Source of the DNA: Pseudoselenomonas ruminantium
Lineage (GTDB): Bacteria > Bacillota > Negativicutes > Selenomonadales > Selenomonadaceae
DNA length: 58,604 nucleotides
Direction: 5' to 3'
NCBI RefSeq assembly: GCF_900113715.1
Contig: NZ_FOQK01000021.1
Location: 1-58,604, forward strand
Both the position numbers and the translations under genes were made by a program. This document shows, piece by piece, positions 55,844-58,604 of this stretch (position 1 is the stretch's first letter; each line of letters starts with the position of its first letter). Below the pieces are notes generated by a model. That model saw only the letters and a program-made list of their open reading frames with translations, was not told where the DNA came from and searched no databases.

Positions 55844-56517
55844 ATCCTCTGTTCCTCCAGCACTTTGTTAAAAGCATCCGGCATTTCCTGTATCATTACT
55901 TCTCCCATAATCGGAACAAGATCTTCTTTCCAGAATACAGGAATGTTCAGTTCATGAGCCTGTTCTGTCAATGAATAAGCCCACCCGGGATCTGTTTTAA
56001 CAGTCCTGCTCTTTGCACCTGTCATGGTTCCCACCACAATCCAGTCAATGCCTGCAAGATCAACCTTACCCGGATCATCGAACAAAGGCTCAAAGGTAAC
56101 ATGATATTTTTTTGCCTTCACATTGCTCCGCAGTGCATCAATACGCCATAACTCAGACTTTCTCGTAACTGTAACGCCAAACCATGCATTATCAAGATCT
56201 GTTTCAAAAGACAGAAGATCCGGTCGTTTGGTAAGAAAAAGAAACTGGTGCTGAGGATTCTCTGCTATCTTTTTAAAGACTTCCTCTCTCCATTCCTCAT
56301 GCCAGCCCGAGAGATCGCTCATGCCGGTCAGCAGAAAATTCTGCGGCTTTTTCTTTTCCATCATACGAAGCTTTCCTTGAAAAAACTGTGGCTTTTCAAA
56401 ATCATCTATGATGTGATAACGCCTCGTATTGTTTCTGGCATAGCAGTACGGACATCCAACAGTGCACCCTATAACAAGATTCATGTTCTGAATCTGATCT
56501 TTAATACAGATACTCAT
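55819..56517 (-). CDS. radical SAM mobile pair protein A
   Basis: A 232-residue radical SAM protein with GCTVGCPYCYARNN near residue 18 as the cluster-binding motif, followed by FLLTGMSDLSGWHEEW and FLFLTKRPDLLSFETDLDNAWFGVTVT, resembling the DUF5131 group of radical SAM proteins found on phages and mobile elements. It overlaps marR by four bases and partner B by 25, implying strict co-expression. Reaction unknown. Confidence 0.82.
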   Translation of the reverse strand: MSICIKDQIQNMNLVIGCTVGCPYCYARNNTRRYHIIDDFEKPQFFQGKLRMMEKKKPQNFLLTGMSDLSGWHEEWREEVFKKIAENPQHQFLFLTKRPDLLSFETDLDNAWFGVTVTRKSELWRIDALRSNVKAKKYHVTFEPLFDDPGKVDLAGIDWIVVGTMTGAKSRTVKTDPGWAYSLTEQAHELNIPVFWKEDLVPIMGEVMIQEMPDAFNKVLEEQRIWNNQKSK

Positions 56518-56951
56518 TTGTCACTCCATTCCTCAAGGTTTACCCTGATGCGGTTAAGATACTCTTCAAACTGAAGAATCTCTTTATCCGTAAAATCACG
56601 ATAATAAATATTCCCCATTTCATTGGATACGGAGTCATAAGCTTCTTTAAGTTCTTTGGCTTTATCTGTGAGGAACAGAAGAGTTTTTCTCTTATCAGCT
56701 TCATCCGTTTTGCGGCTTATCAGTCCGTTTTTTTCCATCCGCTCAAGCATGGTCGTAAGTGAAGTAATTGCAAGTCCGCTTTTCTCGGAAATAATTTTAA
56801 TAGGAACACCATCTTCCTGCCATAAGACATAAAGAATCCTTCCCTGAGCTCCGTTAAATGCATCAATGTTTTTTTCTGCCAGTATCCTTTCAAATATACG
56901 ATCACCCAGCTGTTTTATTTTTGTAACAAGAAATCCACCATTTGTCTTCAT
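56514..56951 (-). CDS. MarR-family regulator of the radical SAM pair
   Basis: A 145-residue winged-helix repressor: GRILYVLWQEDGVPIKIISEKSGLAITSLTTMLERMEKNGLI forms the helix-turn-helix, RKTDEADKRKTLLFLT the wing. A perfect 14-bp inverted repeat spans its own promoter, so it most likely represses the three-gene operon until an inducer, perhaps an antibiotic or the pair's substrate, binds. AGGAG lies nine bases before the ATG, inside the operator. Confidence 0.88.
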   Translation of the reverse strand: MKTNGGFLVTKIKQLGDRIFERILAEKNIDAFNGAQGRILYVLWQEDGVPIKIISEKSGLAITSLTTMLERMEKNGLISRKTDEADKRKTLLFLTDKAKELKEAYDSVSNEMGNIYYRDFTDKEILQFEEYLNRIRVNLEEWSDK

Positions 56952-56955
56952 AATT

Positions 56956-57007
56956 AAATACTCCTATATCGTAGTTTTATACTACCATATAGGAGTATTT
57001 GTGTCAA
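56956..57007 (-). promoter_or_regulatory. promoter and palindromic operator of the radical SAM operon
   Basis: Minus strand TTGACA (57007-57002), 17 bases, TAGTAT (56984-56979). Perfect arms AAATACTCCTATAT (56956-56969) and ATATAGGAGTATTT (56987-57000) flank the -10; one arm fills the spacer, the other includes the ribosome binding site. No further feature is visible in 57008-57089. Confidence 0.8.
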
Positions 57008-57089
57008 GCACACATATCATAACTTCCAGTAGAACTAAGTCGCTGCGCGACGGCCTGCCAAGGCTATGCTCTACATTATAATTCTTTTC

Positions 57090-57680
57090 GTAACTATTCA
57101 GTCGCCCCTCCTAAGGCCAGCATAGGAGTTCCCTGAAACAGCAATTCCAATGCCCGCAGAGAAGTACAGCCTCTCTTCTTTGCCGTGCTCAAATAGGAAT
57201 TGAACTTGGCGAAAAGTTTGGCACCTTCATCTGTGCGGAAACAGCCGCTTACTTTCTGCTTGACCTTTGCATGACGCAAATCACGCTCTGCCAGGTTGTT
57301 GTCAAACGGCACACTAAAGTCACAGAAGAACAGGCAGACTGCCTCATATAGCCGCTCCATGCGCTTTATGAAGGCATTCGCCTTTCCTCTGGCCTTGCGT
57401 CCCCTTTTTGTCTCCGCCTCCTGCTGTATGGGAGGATGCTGAACCTGCCCTATCTTGACAGCGTTGCTGAAGATTGTCAGGAACCGCCTCATATAGTATT
57501 TTCCTGCTTCCCCCTTTCCCTTGGCCATGCACTTCTTCTTGGCCTCAAGCATAGATGTGAGAAGCCACGGGAAAAAGCTGAAGAAGATGGACTGGGGATA
57601 CATCTCATGCAGCCCCTTGCATTCCCGCAGCAGATGGGCGCAGCATCCCCCATGTCCCCCAAGTTTTTCATAATTCCGGA
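57090..57680 (-). pseudogene. IS66-family transposase, C-terminal remnant
   Basis: Minus-strand reading gives EKLGGHGGCCAHLLRECKGLHEMYPQS, then the IS66 catalytic C-terminal region VPFDNNLAERDLRHAKVKQKVSGCFRTDEGAKLFAKFNSYLSTAKKRG. The complete protein is about 500 residues; only about 195 remain. The element's right end GTTAC falls at 57090, just after the stop, but the left end and the rest of the gene are missing, replaced by the peptide gene at 57668-57745. Confidence 0.85.
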
Positions 57681-57745
57681 AAAATTTTTCCTCCAGATAC
57701 CTTATCCATTTCCATATTGTCCATCTTGTTCATGAGCTTTTCCAT
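57668..57745 (-). CDS. double-glycine leader peptide, core truncated
   Basis: A 25-codon frame from ATG at 57745, with AGGAGGA upstream: MEKLMNKMDNMEMDKVSGG then KIFPEL and a stop. The first 19 residues look like the leader of a bacteriocin- or Nif11-type peptide cut after Gly-Gly by a peptidase-ABC exporter. The six residues after GG come at the junction with IS66 sequence, so the original core was probably lost. Confidence 0.5.
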   Translation of the reverse strand: MEKLMNKMDNMEMDKVSGGKIFPEL

Positions 57746-57791
57746 TTTATTTTCCTCCTCCACATCTTAGGGTGTTGTTATCTTGCTTTCT

Positions 57792-57827
57792 GTTCTTTAT
57801 ATCGTTGAAACAGGGAAAGTGTTTAGA
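57792..57827 (-). promoter_or_regulatory. sigma-28-like promoter before the leader peptide
   Basis: Minus strand TAAA, 15 bases, AACGATATAAAGAAC: close to the SigD consensus TAAA, 15 bases, GCCGATAT. Shares about 26 of 36 positions with the block at 32904-32940. Confidence 0.45.
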
Positions 57828-57874
57828 AGAAAATAAAATTTTTTTCACTACGCCTAGCAATTAATTATAGCTCA

Positions 57875-58250
57875 TTAGACCAAAATCGGATCACTCTTGA
57901 GCGGGGCCTTAGGTTCCTCAGCTTCTTTTTTGCTCTCCTCAGATTTTACCTCGGTGAATTCGGCATCCTCGATATCTTGCTTGGCATCGTCAGTGAGGTC
58001 TTTGATTTCAGCCATCATTTCCTTGGCCATCTTCTCCATGTCCTTCAGTTCTTCTTCCGAGAACTGTGCCTGAGACAGTGCTTCCAGCTTCTCCATGAGT
58101 TCCTTCTGACGTTTCTCACAGCTTACTTTGCGATTACGGCAGAACTTCTGGCCCTGATCAGTTACCCAATCAACACCATCAGCAACCTTACGCAAACCAT
58201 CTGCTACATAATGGCCGCCGCCGATAAAAAAGGCTTTCGTCTATGACAAG
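57875..58250 (-). pseudogene. 5'-truncated gene for a helical charged protein
   Basis: The frame ends in KAPLKSDPILV and reads upstream as KAFFIGGGHYVADGLRKVADGVDW to a stop at about 58244, with no ATG and no ribosome binding site before the TTG at 58195. The body is a Lys/Glu-rich coiled coil (KRQKELMEKLEALSQ, EEELKDMEKMAKEMMAEIKD). It abuts the IS3 end at 58258, so insertion probably removed the start. Family not recognised. Confidence 0.6.
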
Positions 58251-58279
58251 ATTGTAGTGACCCCATAAAGTTAGACCTT

Positions 58280-58317
58280 ACCGGTAGTAGCAATTATTTG
58301 CTGCTACCGGTTTTTTA
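58280..58317 (-). terminator. terminator of the IS3 transposase
   Basis: ACCGGTAGYAGCAA in inverted repeat (58280-58293 and 58298-58311) just after the transposase stop, with TTTTTT on the plus-strand side and AAGG on the minus side. Confidence 0.6.
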
Positions 58318-58604
58318 TGCTGCGGCATGACGTAAACGGTAATCTACTGGGCTGAGCCACCCCAGCTTAGCTTTGATTCTGTGCTTATTGTAGTATGTGA
58401 TGTAATGCCGTATAGCTCGTTCAAGTTCTTCGAAGCTGTGATAGGTATGCCCATAATAGATTTCCTGTTTTAGCAGGCCAAAGAAATTTTCCATCACGCT
58501 ATTATCCAGACAGGTGCCTTTGCGAGACATACTTTGAAAAATTCGTTCTTCCTTTAATCGGCCTACATAGCTGCCCATTTGGTAAGCCCATCCCTGGTCG
58601 GAAT
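58315..58604 (-). CDS. IS3-family transposase OrfB, C-terminal part
   Basis: The last 96 residues of a DDE transposase: SDQGWAYQMGSYVGRL holds the second catalytic Asp and MSRKGTCLDNSVMENFFGLLKQE the catalytic Glu, followed by the usual YYNKHRIKAKLGWLSPVDYR. The N-terminus is outside the window. Confidence 0.92.
   Translation of the reverse strand, partial: SDQGWAYQMGSYVGRLKEERIFQSMSRKGTCLDNSVMENFFGLLKQEIYYGHTYHSFEELERAIRHYITYYNKHRIKAKLGWLSPVDYRLRHAAA

Larger units (their letters stand above)
58258..58604 (-). mobile_element. right end of an IS3-family (IS150-like) element
   Basis: Plus strand TGACCCCATAAAGTTAGACC at 58258 is the terminal inverted repeat, typical of IS150-like elements ending in GGGGTCA. 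It differs from the element end at 241, so two distinct elements bound this window. The rest lies beyond 58604. Confidence 0.85.

Noticed and set aside
57875-58195. Complete gene starting at the TTG at 58195
   Set aside because: No ribosome binding site, and the same frame continues upstream with plausible protein sequence to the insertion-sequence boundary, so it is better read as truncated.

Overview
The window looks like the chromosome of an anaerobic Negativicute (Firmicutes with a Gram-negative envelope), most likely Selenomonadaceae such as Selenomonas or Mitsuokella. The case rests on the gene content and moderately high GC: a rimP-nusA-rnpM-ylxQ-infB-rbfA-nrnA-truB operon of Firmicute type, a CBS/DRTGG pyrophosphatase, carboxynorspermidine-type polyamine genes, strong AGGAGG ribosome binding sites and frequent TTG/GTG starts. 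This placement is inference. Almost every gene is on the minus strand; the exceptions are an SGNH-hydrolase gene (15981-16784) and a LysR gene with a small membrane protein (53105-54432).

Layout. 1-241: the outer end of one IS3-type element, inserted directly behind truB. 274-7218: the translation/transcription operon with its promoter and a 13-bp leader hairpin. 7392-10640: two unknown small proteins, then a FIST sensor protein with a soluble chemotaxis receptor. 10895-14936: PcrA helicase and the CBS-DRTGG pyrophosphatase. 15129-16784: an antitoxin whose toxin has been mostly deleted, and an AT-rich XRE/SGNH module with shared palindromic operators. 16914-23746: a polyamine operon (arginine decarboxylase, spermidine synthase, carboxy(nor)spermidine synthase and decarboxylase, agmatine deiminase, N-carbamoylputrescine amidase). 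24016-25421: TPM/LemA pair. 25479-26915: MATE exporter behind a leader that looks like a riboswitch. 26983-30947: an amidohydrolase-DUF3089 fusion, a decayed carboxylesterase and a nitroreductase. 31046-32461: an OxlT-like MFS transporter behind a ZTP (pfl) riboswitch.

33027-44804 is the most coherent accessory region. It encodes an L-fucose/L-galactose permease, mutarotase, aldose dehydrogenase, lactonase, L-galactonate-type alcohol dehydrogenase, tagaturonate reductase, altronate dehydratase, KDG kinase and KDPG aldolase. Together these would take L-galactose to pyruvate and glyceraldehyde 3-phosphate. A PrpR-type sigma-54 activator sits in the middle, and three -24/-12 promoters precede the three transcription units, so the whole set reads as one sigma-54 regulon.

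44887-54432: queC, a deformylase-like protein with a changed first motif, a second MATE exporter, panB with a PanG-like reductase, a large hybrid histidine kinase, and a YeiH transporter divergent from its LysR regulator. 54500-58604 is a mobile or decaying zone: short repeats, the radical SAM 'mobile pair' with its MarR regulator, an IS66 remnant abutting a double-glycine leader peptide gene, a 5'-truncated gene and the end of a second IS3-type element. A palindrome, TTGAC-NN-GTCAA, recurs in intergenic spaces across the window.
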